A stretch of 64,000 bases of DNA. Source: Candidatus Thiodiazotropha sp. LNASS1 (GTDB taxonomy: Bacteria; Pseudomonadota; Gammaproteobacteria; Chromatiales; Chromatiaceae). Shown piece after piece: positions 28,178 to 38,182 of the stretch. The position numbers and the translations under genes were made by a program. The DNA lies in NCBI RefSeq assembly GCF_964212655.1, contig NZ_OZ156465.1, forward strand, positions 620,001-684,000, written 5' to 3'. The notes under the pieces are model-generated. The model saw only the letters and a list, made by a program, of their open reading frames with translations, had not been told where the DNA came from and did no database searches. Each line of letters opens with the position of its first letter. Within the stretch, counting starts at the first letter, position 1.

Positions 28178-29128
28178 CTATTCACTCCACTTGAACAGCT
28201 GACCGTCCGGATGAAAGGCATACCACGCAAACCAGAAGGCGATGACTGTGGGTATGGTTTTGCCCTCAGCATCGATTGCGCTTGCTGTCTGGTTATCGAT
28301 ATCGTATTCGATTTCAATCGATTCTCCACCCACGCTGTCCGCTATTCTGCCTGATGTTTTCGCCAATTCAGCAAAAGGGTAGGCTTTGACGACCCCACCG
28401 ATATTCACGCCCATAACACGTTCCTTTGGATGGTAGCCCTTTGCGGCAAATTCAACCGGAAAATAGATCGAGCGGTTAGTTTCGTAGTCCCCATAGGGAG
28501 ACCGCCGGTAGTTTCTTGCGAAACCGGTGTCATCAGATAACACTTGAGAGTCCGGATGCCTCTTTATCCAGTCGGACCAGGTTGTGTGATGCAGAGCGAT
28601 GGGCTCCAGGCGCTCTCCTTTGAATTTACCACTGATGGCCTGCATTTTGATCTGCGACCACAAAGATTCTGAAGTCCGGTCATACAGCAGCACATCACTG
28701 TTGTAGAGTAGTCCCGATACACCGAAGCTTAGCGGTCTATTGTTATGCTCAGCCTTGAATGCGATTCCCGTACCGCATAGCGGGCAGAAGGTGACGGCAA
28801 CGGGTTGGTTCCCAAATCGGTCATTGACAATCTCATGCCAATTCATGATGGCAATCGGGTAGGCCCTGACAAAACCATTATAGGAAAGACCAAGAACACG
28901 ATCTTCAGGTTGAAGGAAATCGACCTTGCGGACTGGTAAGAACTTGGGATTGTCGATGGAGGGAATGCCATCCTTAGGGGGACCGCCCGGTAATATTTGT
29001 TCGATTGGCACCAATGCATCTGTTACATCAAATCCGCTTTTATAGCTTCTTGCTTCAGCCGAGCCGATATATATGCCGCCTGCCAAAAAGAGTAGGGCTA
29101 AAATCCTGTTGAATGCCATACCGATCAC
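28178..29128 (-). CDS. DUF3179 domain protein, exported
   Basis: 316 residues. A signal peptide (ILALLFLAGGIYIGSAEA) is followed by the DUF3179 pattern: IPSIDNPKF, YNGFVRAYPIAIMNWHEIVND, AVTFCPLCGTGIAF with the conserved CPxC, FGVSGLLYNSDVLLYDR, and ESLWSQ. The function of the family is unknown. Three bases separate it from the upstream HD-GYP gene, so they are probably one operon. Confidence 0.88.
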   Translation of the reverse strand: MIGMAFNRILALLFLAGGIYIGSAEARSYKSGFDVTDALVPIEQILPGGPPKDGIPSIDNPKFLPVRKVDFLQPEDRVLGLSYNGFVRAYPIAIMNWHEIVNDRFGNQPVAVTFCPLCGTGIAFKAEHNNRPLSFGVSGLLYNSDVLLYDRTSESLWSQIKMQAISGKFKGERLEPIALHHTTWSDWIKRHPDSQVLSDDTGFARNYRRSPYGDYETNRSIYFPVEFAAKGYHPKERVMGVNIGGVVKAYPFAELAKTSGRIADSVGGESIEIEYDIDNQTASAIDAEGKTIPTVIAFWFAWYAFHPDGQLFKWSE

Positions 29129-29131
29129 ACT

Positions 29132-30040
29132 TTAGGATATCAACAGGGCTGCAGCAGATGTGGCCACATATTCACCAATCAGATCCATATCTACCTTTGG
29201 TTGAAGGGATTTTACCGAACCCTTATGTCCGGTAGGGTGGATAGAAATGCGACTATTGTTTTTTTCTATTATCGCTTCTGCGGCACAATTTGGGCAGTAA
29301 GTGTGTTCGCCGCTTTTCTGACTGCGTCTCACGACAATGGTGGGTCCGCATGTGAGACAATTCTGAATGGGAATACCCTGGTCCGTATGCCCTAGAATCG
29401 TGTTCATTCGGCCGGAATGGGCAAGTTCGATAAAAAGATGTCCAAAATTGCCGTCGAATTGGGTATGCAGGTTCAATTTAATACCTTTCAAGGCCTGATC
29501 AAGGGGCAAACTGCGACGATAGGGACGGGTACTGGTCATTGCATCGAAGGCATCGCAGATACTTACGATTCGGGAGTCGATTGACAGATTGCCCTCGTCC
29601 AGTCCAAATGGATAGCCGGCGCCATCGGGACGTTCATGATGATGAAGAATGGCGTTTTTTACCAATGAGGCCAACGGGTGCCCGATCAATATTCTCGCTC
29701 CAATTTCGGGATGGTTCATAATGACTTCGTATTCGTCGTCATTCAACCTTCCCGGTTTCTTCAGGATTGAATCAGGAACGCTTATCTTGCCCAGATCATG
29801 GAGGAAACCTCCAAGGGTGATCCGTGCCACTTCGTATTTATTTAAACCCAGTGATTCGGCAAGCAGTCGACAGTATTGGGATACCCGCCATAAATGACCG
29901 CCGGAATAGGGGTCGCGGGCTTCCACCATCCAAGCCATGACCAACAGTGACTGTAATAGTGGTTTCATTTCACGCTGTTGTAATTCGGAAGTATAATCCG
30001 GCTCAAACAAGGATTTTGCTGCAGGTAGAAGACTGATCAT
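29132..30040 (-). CDS. HD-GYP domain protein with C-terminal zinc ribbon
   Basis: 302 residues from the ATG at 30038-30040 (a TTG at 30070 is also open). The HD-GYP core is complete: HLWRVSQYC, GGFLHDLGKISVPDSIL, HPEIGARIL, HHHERPDGAGYPFGL and DAFDAMTSTRPYR. This predicts a cyclic di-GMP phosphodiesterase. The C-terminus has two Cys pairs (CLTCG, CPNC) forming a zinc ribbon. No transmembrane segment or receiver domain is visible, so the input is unknown. Confidence 0.87.
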   Translation of the reverse strand: MISLLPAAKSLFEPDYTSELQQREMKPLLQSLLVMAWMVEARDPYSGGHLWRVSQYCRLLAESLGLNKYEVARITLGGFLHDLGKISVPDSILKKPGRLNDDEYEVIMNHPEIGARILIGHPLASLVKNAILHHHERPDGAGYPFGLDEGNLSIDSRIVSICDAFDAMTSTRPYRRSLPLDQALKGIKLNLHTQFDGNFGHLFIELAHSGRMNTILGHTDQGIPIQNCLTCGPTIVVRRSQKSGEHTYCPNCAAEAIIEKNNSRISIHPTGHKGSVKSLQPKVDMDLIGEYVATSAAALLIS

Positions 30041-30593
30041 TTTCCAGTGCCTCACAGTTGTGCAATCCAAGCCCAGTCAATCTCCTTAACTGGTCCGCTA
30101 CGATGCGATTGACTACACGAATCACAGTAAGGTATACGCACGTTATCGGTCTGTGGATTCATATAGGATTACCCTGCAGAAATCAGGGTAATGTCGCCAT
30201 CGCAAACTATCGTTCACTCCTGCATCTGGGCGGGCAATGCCTACAGGCCGGCAAGTCAGCTGGTGGATAGAGACGGGGGGTAATTGAGGTACGTACTTTT
30301 TTGTGAGTGGGAGGTGGTTTCTCAGTATGCAACCACTTCCGACACTAGGCTTGGAGAAAGAGCTGGGGCAGACGATCGTCACTGACCAGGGGATGCTGGA
30401 TGAACCCATATGGCGTTGGCCGGATATGAAAAAGTGACATTAAGGTTCCATTCAGTTTTGACGTGCTAATGTTCAAAATGTCGGTTTCTTGCTCGAATTA
30501 TTAGGCGTTTTTCACTCTCGTTATGGAATCTTTGGCTATATTGGTTAGCAAGTGCGTTTTTCTGGAAAGGCATGTATTGGGAGGCTTCACTTT
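30041..30593. other. Intergenic region with one short open frame
   Basis: 550 bases between divergent genes. It should hold the promoters of the HD-GYP/DUF3179 pair and of the NlpC gene. A 36-codon frame at 30327-30437 is listed separately. I looked for a c-di-GMP riboswitch by eye and saw no convincing one. Confidence 0.4.
30327..30437 (+). other. Possible small ORF or gene remnant
   Basis: 36 codons, ATG to TGA. The product is protein-like: LGLEKELGQTIVTDQGMLD, then EPIWRWPDMKK, with a balanced composition. A GGGAGG lies 12 bases upstream, longer than ideal. It could be a tiny gene or the tail of a lost one. No family is recognised. Confidence 0.25.
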
Positions 30594-31166
30594 TTGAACA
30601 GATCATCTTATCTGAAATCTTTAAGTATCACCGCAATCGTTAGCCGTTACCTGTGCAGGTCCTTTAATATTGTAATGTGTATTGTGTTCGCCAGTGCACT
30701 GTTTTCGGGATGTGCCTCAGTATCGAAAACACCCGCCAGCGCAACTGAGAGTCCCGGATCCGACAATCGGAATTTATCTTTTATACTTGCTATTCACCCC
30801 GTGGTAGAGATCGCAGAAAACCTGAAAGGCGTACCCTATCGGTACGGTGGGGTTACTCCAAAAGGTTTCGACTGCAGCGGTCTGGTTCACTATGCGTATC
30901 ATAAAGCCGGTATAAAAATTCCAAGAACAACACAGGATCTATACCGAGTATCCCGGCGACTGCCTATCGAGCAAGCCAAACCCGGTGATTTGCTGTTTTT
31001 CAAGATTAACTCACGTAAATTATCGCATGTGGGGCTCTACGCCGGAAACGGGCGATTCATCCATGCCTCGACCGGGCAGAATCGTGTTGCCGATGGTTCG
31101 CTCGAAGATCCATACTGGCGCGACCGCTTGATTGGGATCGGCCGGCTTCCAGTTGACCGGATGTGA
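30594..31166 (+). CDS. NlpC/P60 family peptidoglycan hydrolase lipoprotein
   Basis: 190 residues from a TTG at 30594, chosen because a GGGAGG site lies 9 bases before it; a GTG at 30552 has no site. The signal ends in a lipobox (ALFSGCASV, Cys40). The NlpC/P60 domain has the catalytic Cys94 in GFDCSGLVHYAY, His145 in KLSHVGLYAG and His157 in FIHAS. It should cleave cell wall peptide bonds from the outer membrane. Confidence 0.88.
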   Translation: MNRSSYLKSLSITAIVSRYLCRSFNIVMCIVFASALFSGCASVSKTPASATESPGSDNRNLSFILAIHPVVEIAENLKGVPYRYGGVTPKGFDCSGLVHYAYHKAGIKIPRTTQDLYRVSRRLPIEQAKPGDLLFFKINSRKLSHVGLYAGNGRFIHASTGQNRVADGSLEDPYWRDRLIGIGRLPVDRM

Positions 31167-31282
31167 ATAAAATTCCTTTCATCGCCTTTTTTACATTTGT
31201 ACACAATATTCGGGAATTGATTCTCATAATTCAACCTATCCATGTGGTACGTTTTTCCCAAATATAGAGAGGAATAACGACT

Positions 31283-32965
<1,683 letters not shown>

Positions 32966-32992
32966 GCATACTCCAGTACTCTCCTCATAAAG

Positions 32993-33017
32993 AATCCCCG
33001 CACAATGTGCGGGGATT
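32993..33017 (+). terminator. Hairpin terminator after the DUF4382-like gene
   Basis: An 11-bp perfect stem, AATCCCCGCAC with GTGCGGGGATT, around a three-base loop. A long T tract is absent, so termination may be weaker than for a classic intrinsic terminator. Confidence 0.7.
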
Positions 33018-33263
33018 CGTTCCCATCAATTCTGAGTTATTTCATTGATTGGCTGTACAGCCAATATCTCTTTTGATCGAATCCCATACTAGTATCATCA
33101 ATCTTTTAGAATATTCCTGAAATAATCTAAAATATTGAGATAAATGTCTGTCATATGCTGGAGCTATATAGTGCTGCGTATTCTTTTATTTACCTTAACA
33201 GTGATTTGAATATGTCAATATAGTCCATACTGTATAAACACAACCATGGGCGAATGGAAGATA

Positions 33264-33638
33264 ATGATGAAGATGCGCGCTATAGCCTGTCTATTAACCT
33301 TGTTCTCTACGCATCCTTCCGCACATGCTGGAGAAGCAGATGTAGTCGATGTAACTGTAAATAACAGGGGGGGCAACATCTATGATTTTTCAGTAACGGT
33401 AATGCATCAGGATACCGGTTGGGACCATTATGCCAATCGCTGGGAGGTATTGGATGAAAAGGGTGTCATCTTAGGCACAAGGACACTTCATCATCCGCAT
33501 GTCAATGAACAGCCGTTCACCCGTCGCCTATCGGGGATTCATATTCCATCAGAAATCAAATCAGTCGTTATTCGATCCCATGACTCGGTCCATAAATACG
33601 GTGGTGCGACTGTGACAGTGCAGTTGCCAATGAATTAA
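33264..33638 (+). CDS. Conserved exported protein, unknown function
   Basis: About 124 residues from the ATG at 33264 (33246 and 33267 are alternatives; GGAAG lies just before 33264). The signal peptide ends near PSAHA. The mature part (VDVTVNNRGGNIYDFSVTVMH, GWDHYANRWEVLDEKG, HPHVNEQPFTRRLSGIHIP) looks like a single beta-sandwich domain with several His residues and is probably conserved in other bacteria. The role is unknown; a metal-binding role is only a guess. Confidence 0.65.
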   Translation: MMKMRAIACLLTLFSTHPSAHAGEADVVDVTVNNRGGNIYDFSVTVMHQDTGWDHYANRWEVLDEKGVILGTRTLHHPHVNEQPFTRRLSGIHIPSEIKSVVIRSHDSVHKYGGATVTVQLPMN

Positions 33639-33688
33639 ACACGTTATGGCTTGTTTGAGTGACTGGCAGCAAAAGGGTAGATCGTTTA

Positions 33689-34468
33689 TCAGGTTTTGCC
33701 GCTTTTTCTTATTCTCTTATTGTGCGCTTCAGGTTTGCGCAATGAATCGAACAATCCATAGGACCAGGGGCGCATTGCGATCACTACGGTGGTTCCATCC
33801 CGATCATCCAGTGACAGCTTCGCATCATCGTCATTCAATTCATCGAACTCCCTGGCAAGATGTTCCATTTTACGTTGAAACACACGATTCGAGCTTTCGG
33901 CCAACATGCCGTTTATCACGATCAATCTTTCATTCCGGTGGTCAAACCGGGAAGCGAAAAATTCCGCTTCAATCTTTTCCTGGAAGAAGCGCTGAATCGG
34001 CCCGTTTTCCTGCCATTTGAAGTTGCGGGCGACGAGTAGCTTGACTCTGTTTTTAGGTAAAAGCTCTATCAGACGCAACCGGTCGAGTTTAGCCAGCTGC
34101 TGTATGCATCTGGTCTCGGATATGTGGAAACGCGCTACGATATCATCCAGTGACCAGCGGTTGAGCACACAGACCGTGACAAGCAGCAGTTCGAGATTTC
34201 CCGCAATCTCAGCTTCCTGTTCAATGCTCAATCCGGAGATTGCTGTCGCGCCAGCCCTTTCATTCATCTCCTGAACCAGGTCGGAGATCTCCATCTCCAT
34301 CAATTGGCAGACTTGGTCCAGCCGCTCCAGGGTAAAGCGACGCTTGGCGAAAAGCCGTTTCACGTTCGCCTCAGAGAGATCCAAATGGCGCGCCACATCC
34401 GCATAGGTCAGTCCGTGGGCTTTGAGGCTGCGTTTCAGGGCATCGATGAGTTGAAGGGTTTGGGCCAT
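33689..34468 (-). CDS. HTH transcriptional regulator
   Basis: 259 residues. The first 65 are a Cro/C1-type helix-turn-helix (LTYADVARHLDLSEANVKRLFAKRRFTLERLDQVCQLM). The middle, about 105-150, reads like a second winged-helix (WSLDDIVARFHISETRCIQQLAKLDRLRLIELL). The C-terminus is charged. No ligand domain is recognised. It is the last gene before the RtcB operon on the same strand, but it lies downstream of it. Confidence 0.8.
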   Translation of the reverse strand: MAQTLQLIDALKRSLKAHGLTYADVARHLDLSEANVKRLFAKRRFTLERLDQVCQLMEMEISDLVQEMNERAGATAISGLSIEQEAEIAGNLELLLVTVCVLNRWSLDDIVARFHISETRCIQQLAKLDRLRLIELLPKNRVKLLVARNFKWQENGPIQRFFQEKIEAEFFASRFDHRNERLIVINGMLAESSNRVFQRKMEHLAREFDELNDDDAKLSLDDRDGTTVVIAMRPWSYGLFDSLRKPEAHNKRIRKSGKT

Positions 34469-34548
34469 GATTCGGAGAAAGGTATTAAAAAGTTATACTG
34501 ATAAATCAAAGCATATATTTTATTACAAATATAGTAGCTTTTTATGAT

Positions 34549-34761
34549 TCAAATCAGAAAGAACTGAATTACACTGCTGTTGGCACAGGTGCATGGTCTT
34601 CTCTCAGTACACTTTAATGCACTCAGAGAAAACCATGCCTTGCGCAGGTTCTGTTTAGCCTTACGGCGGTGTGCCTTGTTGGTTTTGTCATGCACACCCC
34701 CCTTACGCAGCATCGGATGGTTATGCAATAGATTTCGTGGTTTGCGTGTTTTGTTTTTCAT
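34549..34761 (-). CDS. Small basic protein of the RtcB operon
   Basis: 70 residues from the ATG at 34759-34761 with GAGG 9 bases upstream. The first 45 residues are highly basic with KPRNLLHNHPMLRKGGVHDKTNKAHRR, a pattern that suggests RNA binding or ribosome association. I do not recognise a named family. It begins 47 bases after the rtcB stop in the same direction. Confidence 0.6.
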   Translation of the reverse strand: MKNKTRKPRNLLHNHPMLRKGGVHDKTNKAHRRKAKQNLRKAWFSLSALKCTERRPCTCANSSVIQFFLI

Positions 34762-34808
34762 CTCAATTTCCTCTGTATTGAAATAAATGGGCCGGTGCCC
34801 CGGCCCAC

Positions 34809-36014
34809 TTATCCCTTGACGCACAGCACCTGTTTCAGGGTGTGCACCACTTCAACCAGATCGCTCTGGTTCGCCATCACCTGGTCGATATCCTTGTAGG
34901 CGCCCGGGATTTCGTCGATGACTCCCTTGTCCTTGCGGCATTCAACCCCCCGTGTCTGGGATTCGAGATCCTCCCGGTTGAACTGCCGCTTTGCCTTGGA
35001 GCGCGACATACGACGTCCGGCACCGTGTGAGCAAGAGCAGAAGGACGCTTCATTGCCCTTGCCACGTACAATGTAGGACTTGGCGCCCATAGATCCGGGG
35101 ATGATCCCCAATTCTCCTTCGCCAGCACGAATCGCACCTTTGCGGGTGACATAGACATCAGCACCGAAGTGATGCTCCTGCACCACATAGTTGTGGTGGC
35201 AGTTGATCGCCTCCTTGGTGATTGAAAAGGGCGGCAGCTGCAGAGCCAGGGCATCCAGGATATGCTGCATCATTTCGCGGCGATTGATCATGGCGTAATC
35301 CTGAGCCCAGGCAACAGCTTCGACATAGTCATCGAAGTGCTGCGCCCCCTCAGTGAAGTAGGCCAGGTCCCTGTCGGGCAGCCTTCCCAGCTGATCGCCC
35401 ATATCCTTGCGCGCGAGATTGATGAAGTAGCGTCCAATGACGTTGCCGATGCCGCGGGAACCGGAGTGCAGCATTACCCATACCGCCTCGTTTTCATCCA
35501 GACAGAGCTCGATGAAGTGATTCCCGCCACCCAGGGACGCCAGTTGGCGAACCCAGATGTCGTAGGGACGCTTTCGCTGCATCTTGGCGATTGCAGGATG
35601 CTTGCCGAGGATCTGATCCAAGCGCTTGGCCAATGGAACAATGGTTGAGCGCTTTACCGGATCACGGTCATGCATACCGAATCCAACCGGAATCGCCTGT
35701 TCGATACGATTACGCAGCATACGCAAGCTGTCAGGCAATTCAGAGGTGGTCAGGGAGAGCCGGATGGCGTTCATACCGCACCCGATATCCACCCCGACCG
35801 CTGCCGGCACGATGGCGCCTCTGGTGGGGATCACCGAGCCGACGGTGGCGCCTATACCCGCATGGACATCCGGCATCGCCGCAACATGGTGATGGATAAA
35901 GGGCATCTGGGATACGTTCACCAACTGGTTTAGTGCCGTCGATTCGGTATCCCCGGTCCAGATATGGACCGGCACCCTGCCTTTGTTGAGTGTTTGTAGA
36001 ATAGGCATAGTCAT
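34809..36014 (-). CDS. rtcB: RtcB family RNA ligase
   Basis: 401 residues. RtcB joins a 2',3'-cyclic phosphate or 3'-phosphate RNA end to a 5'-OH using GTP and Mn. Visible active-site elements: GATVGSVIPTRGAIVPAAVGVDIGCGMNAIR with Asp75 and Cys79, LGGGNHFIEL, HSGSRGIGN, GSMGAKSYIVRGKGNEASFCSCSHGAGRRMSRSKAKRQF with the His for guanylylation. It is at the short end for the family, as in the RtcB2-like group. The upstream gene stops 5 bases before it, so they are cotranscribed. RtcA and RtcR are not seen here. Confidence 0.93.
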   Translation of the reverse strand: MTMPILQTLNKGRVPVHIWTGDTESTALNQLVNVSQMPFIHHHVAAMPDVHAGIGATVGSVIPTRGAIVPAAVGVDIGCGMNAIRLSLTTSELPDSLRMLRNRIEQAIPVGFGMHDRDPVKRSTIVPLAKRLDQILGKHPAIAKMQRKRPYDIWVRQLASLGGGNHFIELCLDENEAVWVMLHSGSRGIGNVIGRYFINLARKDMGDQLGRLPDRDLAYFTEGAQHFDDYVEAVAWAQDYAMINRREMMQHILDALALQLPPFSITKEAINCHHNYVVQEHHFGADVYVTRKGAIRAGEGELGIIPGSMGAKSYIVRGKGNEASFCSCSHGAGRRMSRSKAKRQFNREDLESQTRGVECRKDKGVIDEIPGAYKDIDQVMANQSDLVEVVHTLKQVLCVKG

Positions 36015-36019
36015 ATTCC

Positions 36020-36967
36020 TTATAGTTCAAGTTTATAAAAAAGGGGTTCGATTTTCCCTCGACGCAAACGTTTGATTGTGCGTCTGTCACTGAGCATGCC
36101 GGGTAATTGTTCCGTCTGTTCGAAACAGAACTGCCTCGGCAGAGCACTGTACAGCGACTTAGGGGGCAGGTAGTGGTCGTTGATGCGTTTCAGGTAGTTC
36201 CCGACTTTCCAGCTGTGATACCAGATATGTTTCAATCCCAACTCTCTGTTGACGAAATCCACAGTGGCAGCGAGCATGGCCTGACTCCACTCCTTAAGCA
36301 GCGGTTCCACGAACTCAAGATAACGACGTGCCGATGCGGCGGTTGTTTTGAAATCGCCACAATCCATTACATGCTCGTCCCTGTCACACCTGTTGAGCCA
36401 CTTATGCAGCCAGGCGACATCTCTGACCCAGTCACTTTGAACCTCTTCAATCAAGACCTCATCTCTGCCGAGATCGATATCGAGACGTGACCAGGCCAGG
36501 GTCTCCCGGTAATAACTGCGATCACCCCTTCCCAACACCGGATGACCCCAATAGTTGAAGACACCATCCCGGGTAGGGTGGATCAGTTTCTGCAAAAGGC
36601 TGTCATGCTGGTGATTGAAATTGAGTCGCAGTACCAGGTTGACGCCTGGTCGCGATGTTTGCGCATAACGGTCTGATTTACTCCCCCACACACCTGTAGT
36701 GACCAGGTAGGTGGTGCTTGGCTCCTGCCAATAGCTGACTAATAGATCGCTGTTTAAGCGTCCATTGCCACAGTTGCTCAGTAGAGGGGCGATAGAGGAT
36801 TTGTTCAGCAGCCTTCCAAAGTTGGATCCCTTCAAGGTTTGAATGGTCGCATGCCGCTTGACCGCAATCTGCAGCAGTTGCACTGCATAATAGTCACGGC
36901 AGTATGGATAGAGGGTTCTCTCCTTGGAAAGACATGCCAACAGCTCCCGTATGTCGTTCTGGTCCAT
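36020..36967 (-). CDS. Unknown RtcB-operon protein with EEVQSDW motif
   Basis: 315 residues, no signal peptide. The centre reads VNLVLRLNFNHQHDSLLQKL, then RLDIDLGRDEVLIEEVQSDWVRDVAWLHKW, followed by VNRELGLKHIWYHSWKVGNYLKR. The EEVQSDW core and the preceding strand resemble a module I know as EEIQSDW from very large polyvalent phage/plasmid proteins; here it stands alone. The family's biochemistry is unknown to me. Tight linkage with rtcB suggests a role in RNA repair or in producing or sensing broken RNA. Confidence 0.7.
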   Translation of the reverse strand: MDQNDIRELLACLSKERTLYPYCRDYYAVQLLQIAVKRHATIQTLKGSNFGRLLNKSSIAPLLSNCGNGRLNSDLLVSYWQEPSTTYLVTTGVWGSKSDRYAQTSRPGVNLVLRLNFNHQHDSLLQKLIHPTRDGVFNYWGHPVLGRGDRSYYRETLAWSRLDIDLGRDEVLIEEVQSDWVRDVAWLHKWLNRCDRDEHVMDCGDFKTTAASARRYLEFVEPLLKEWSQAMLAATVDFVNRELGLKHIWYHSWKVGNYLKRINDHYLPPKSLYSALPRQFCFEQTEQLPGMLSDRRTIKRLRRGKIEPLFYKLEL

Positions 36968-37141
36968 GATTGTACTCCTTTATTGTTTGGGCGCAGATTG
37001 GTTGGTGACAAATGGGTATATGGATTTCATTCATAGTCGACTCCCGAACTTATCAGATTGATGAACCCAACCGCTGTCACTCGATTATTTATTGAAGACC
37101 TGGATCATCCATCAGCTGTTGAACCTGAATGGATGAGCAAC

Positions 37142-37389
37142 TTATGGTCTGAAATAGCTGTTTCTGTTGGCGCCATCATAGTGTTTGCTTTGTAGGCAAC
37201 ACCGCTTAAAACCTAAGGCCCGAACCGCAGGGGCATGGATCGTTACGGCCAAGCTTTTCCGTCAGCTCTTTGTTGCCATGAACTATACGGATACCCCGCT
37301 TTACCCTTGTCTCAGAGGGATAACCTTTACGTCGCTTGCTCATGACCTCAAAAGGAGTGTTGCATCTTGTCGCGTCTTATGGTTTTCAT
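37142..37389 (-). pseudogene. Small SEC-C protein gene with two +1 frame breaks
   Basis: Read in three joined frames this gives a coherent 81-residue protein. Part 1, from an ATG at 37387-37389 with AGGAGG 7 bases upstream, is [13 protein letters not shown] and stops in TTT-TGA-G. One base on, the frame continues as [11 protein letters not shown] to [15 protein letters not shown] and stops in TTT-TAA-G (37206-37211). One base on again it reads KRCCLQSKHYDG and ends at 37142. Only the double shift completes the SEC-C zinc motif [13 protein letters not shown]. Either the gene has decayed at two T4 runs, or the sequence is wrong there, or both are programmed +1 shift sites. The middle frame has its own ATG at 37341-37343. 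Confidence 0.7.
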
Positions 37390-37783
37390 GTCACACCTCC
37401 TGAATAATATGATTGAAATATGGGTGGGAAAGGGGCGTTCGAACACACAACCAACTCTATCTGGACTTGTTGCGTCTTCTAATTGCGATACATCCCCATG
37501 GAAAGATATGTGGATAGATATTTCATCCACTCAAATTGGTCCGCTATCAGATGATTGCGGACCGGTGCTGCGGGAATCCGTCTCTACATCTCCCCTGACA
37601 CTGCACTGCTGTGCTTATCAATAAGACTCGAACAGCAGTACTACCTCTTGTCCCTGGAACAGTCACATCGTTCCATTCCCGACCCTTAACCGAGAACGCG
37701 GGGATGAGGCTTGCTTGGTATTTGCCCCAAGCGGCCTGAATTCAGCCCTGTCCGTTTTCCGGAGAGGGCATGCAAATGATTCC

Positions 37784-37798
37784 AAATTGTTAAAGAGC
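37784..37798 (-). promoter_or_regulatory. rRNA-type boxA sequence
   Basis: The minus strand reads GCTCTTTAACAATTT, which equals the boxA region of enterobacterial rRNA leaders, where Nus factors bind. No rRNA gene follows within the window, so this may be a displaced rrn leader fragment or an antitermination element of the downstream SEC-C/RtcB transcript. Confidence 0.5.
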
Positions 37799-37829
37799 GT
37801 CTCGAGATGTTCTCGAAATTCCCGGGCAT

Positions 37830-37865
37830 AAAAAAACCCCCGGGGTCTACACCAACCGGGGGTTT
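37830..37865 (-). terminator. Strong intrinsic terminator, minus strand
   Basis: A 10-bp stem AAACCCCCGG (37834-37843) with CCGGGGGTTT (37856-37865); on the minus strand the hairpin ends in seven T. It has no obvious gene upstream that it would end, so it may be part of an attenuator or end an unannotated small RNA. Confidence 0.75.
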
Positions 37866-37874
37866 ACTATTCCG

Positions 37875-37901
37875 GAAGGTGTCAATTGTCATGACACCTT
37901 C
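37875..37901. repeat. Inverted repeat next to the terminator
   Basis: GAAGGTGTCA (37875-37884) pairs perfectly with TGACACCTTC (37892-37901) around a 7-base loop. It may be the first hairpin of a leader RNA or an operator. Confidence 0.55.
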
Positions 37902-38182
37902 TCGCAATTATTGATGAAGGCGTCAGGCCATTTCTATTGCATCCCAGTTTTCAAACGATTGGGCGGCTGAACTGACTTGAATTGACCGATACGCTGGAGA
38001 CGCAGGCACGCAAGCAAACCCCGGCCGGAGGGATGCAGATATGTCGATGCTGTATTTACGTATTGGGTTCATTGCCTATTTCCGTAAGAGATGTCAGAAG
38101 CCTCTGAACGATTCAGGGCTTTCCAAAGCTTGGTGCGTAAGTATAATCGTCATTAACTGAATTGCAAGAGATAATTTTGCAT

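Larger units (their letters stand above)
37390..38182. other. Leader-like non-coding region
   Basis: About 790 bases without a convincing gene. It holds, on the minus strand from right to left, a 10-bp inverted repeat, a strong terminator hairpin with a T7 tract, an rRNA-type boxA and a further hairpin (37747-37770, GCCCTCTCCG with CGGACAGGGC). These are listed separately. The remaining sequence toward the XRE gene (37930-38160) shows nothing I can name. Confidence 0.5.

Noticed and set aside
30150-30300. c-di-GMP riboswitch before the NlpC or HD-GYP genes
   Set aside because: No GEMM-type conserved core could be recognised by eye.
37600-37700. Possible tRNA or small structured RNA near the leader-like region
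   Set aside because: I saw no cloverleaf or CCA end; only unconnected short hairpins.
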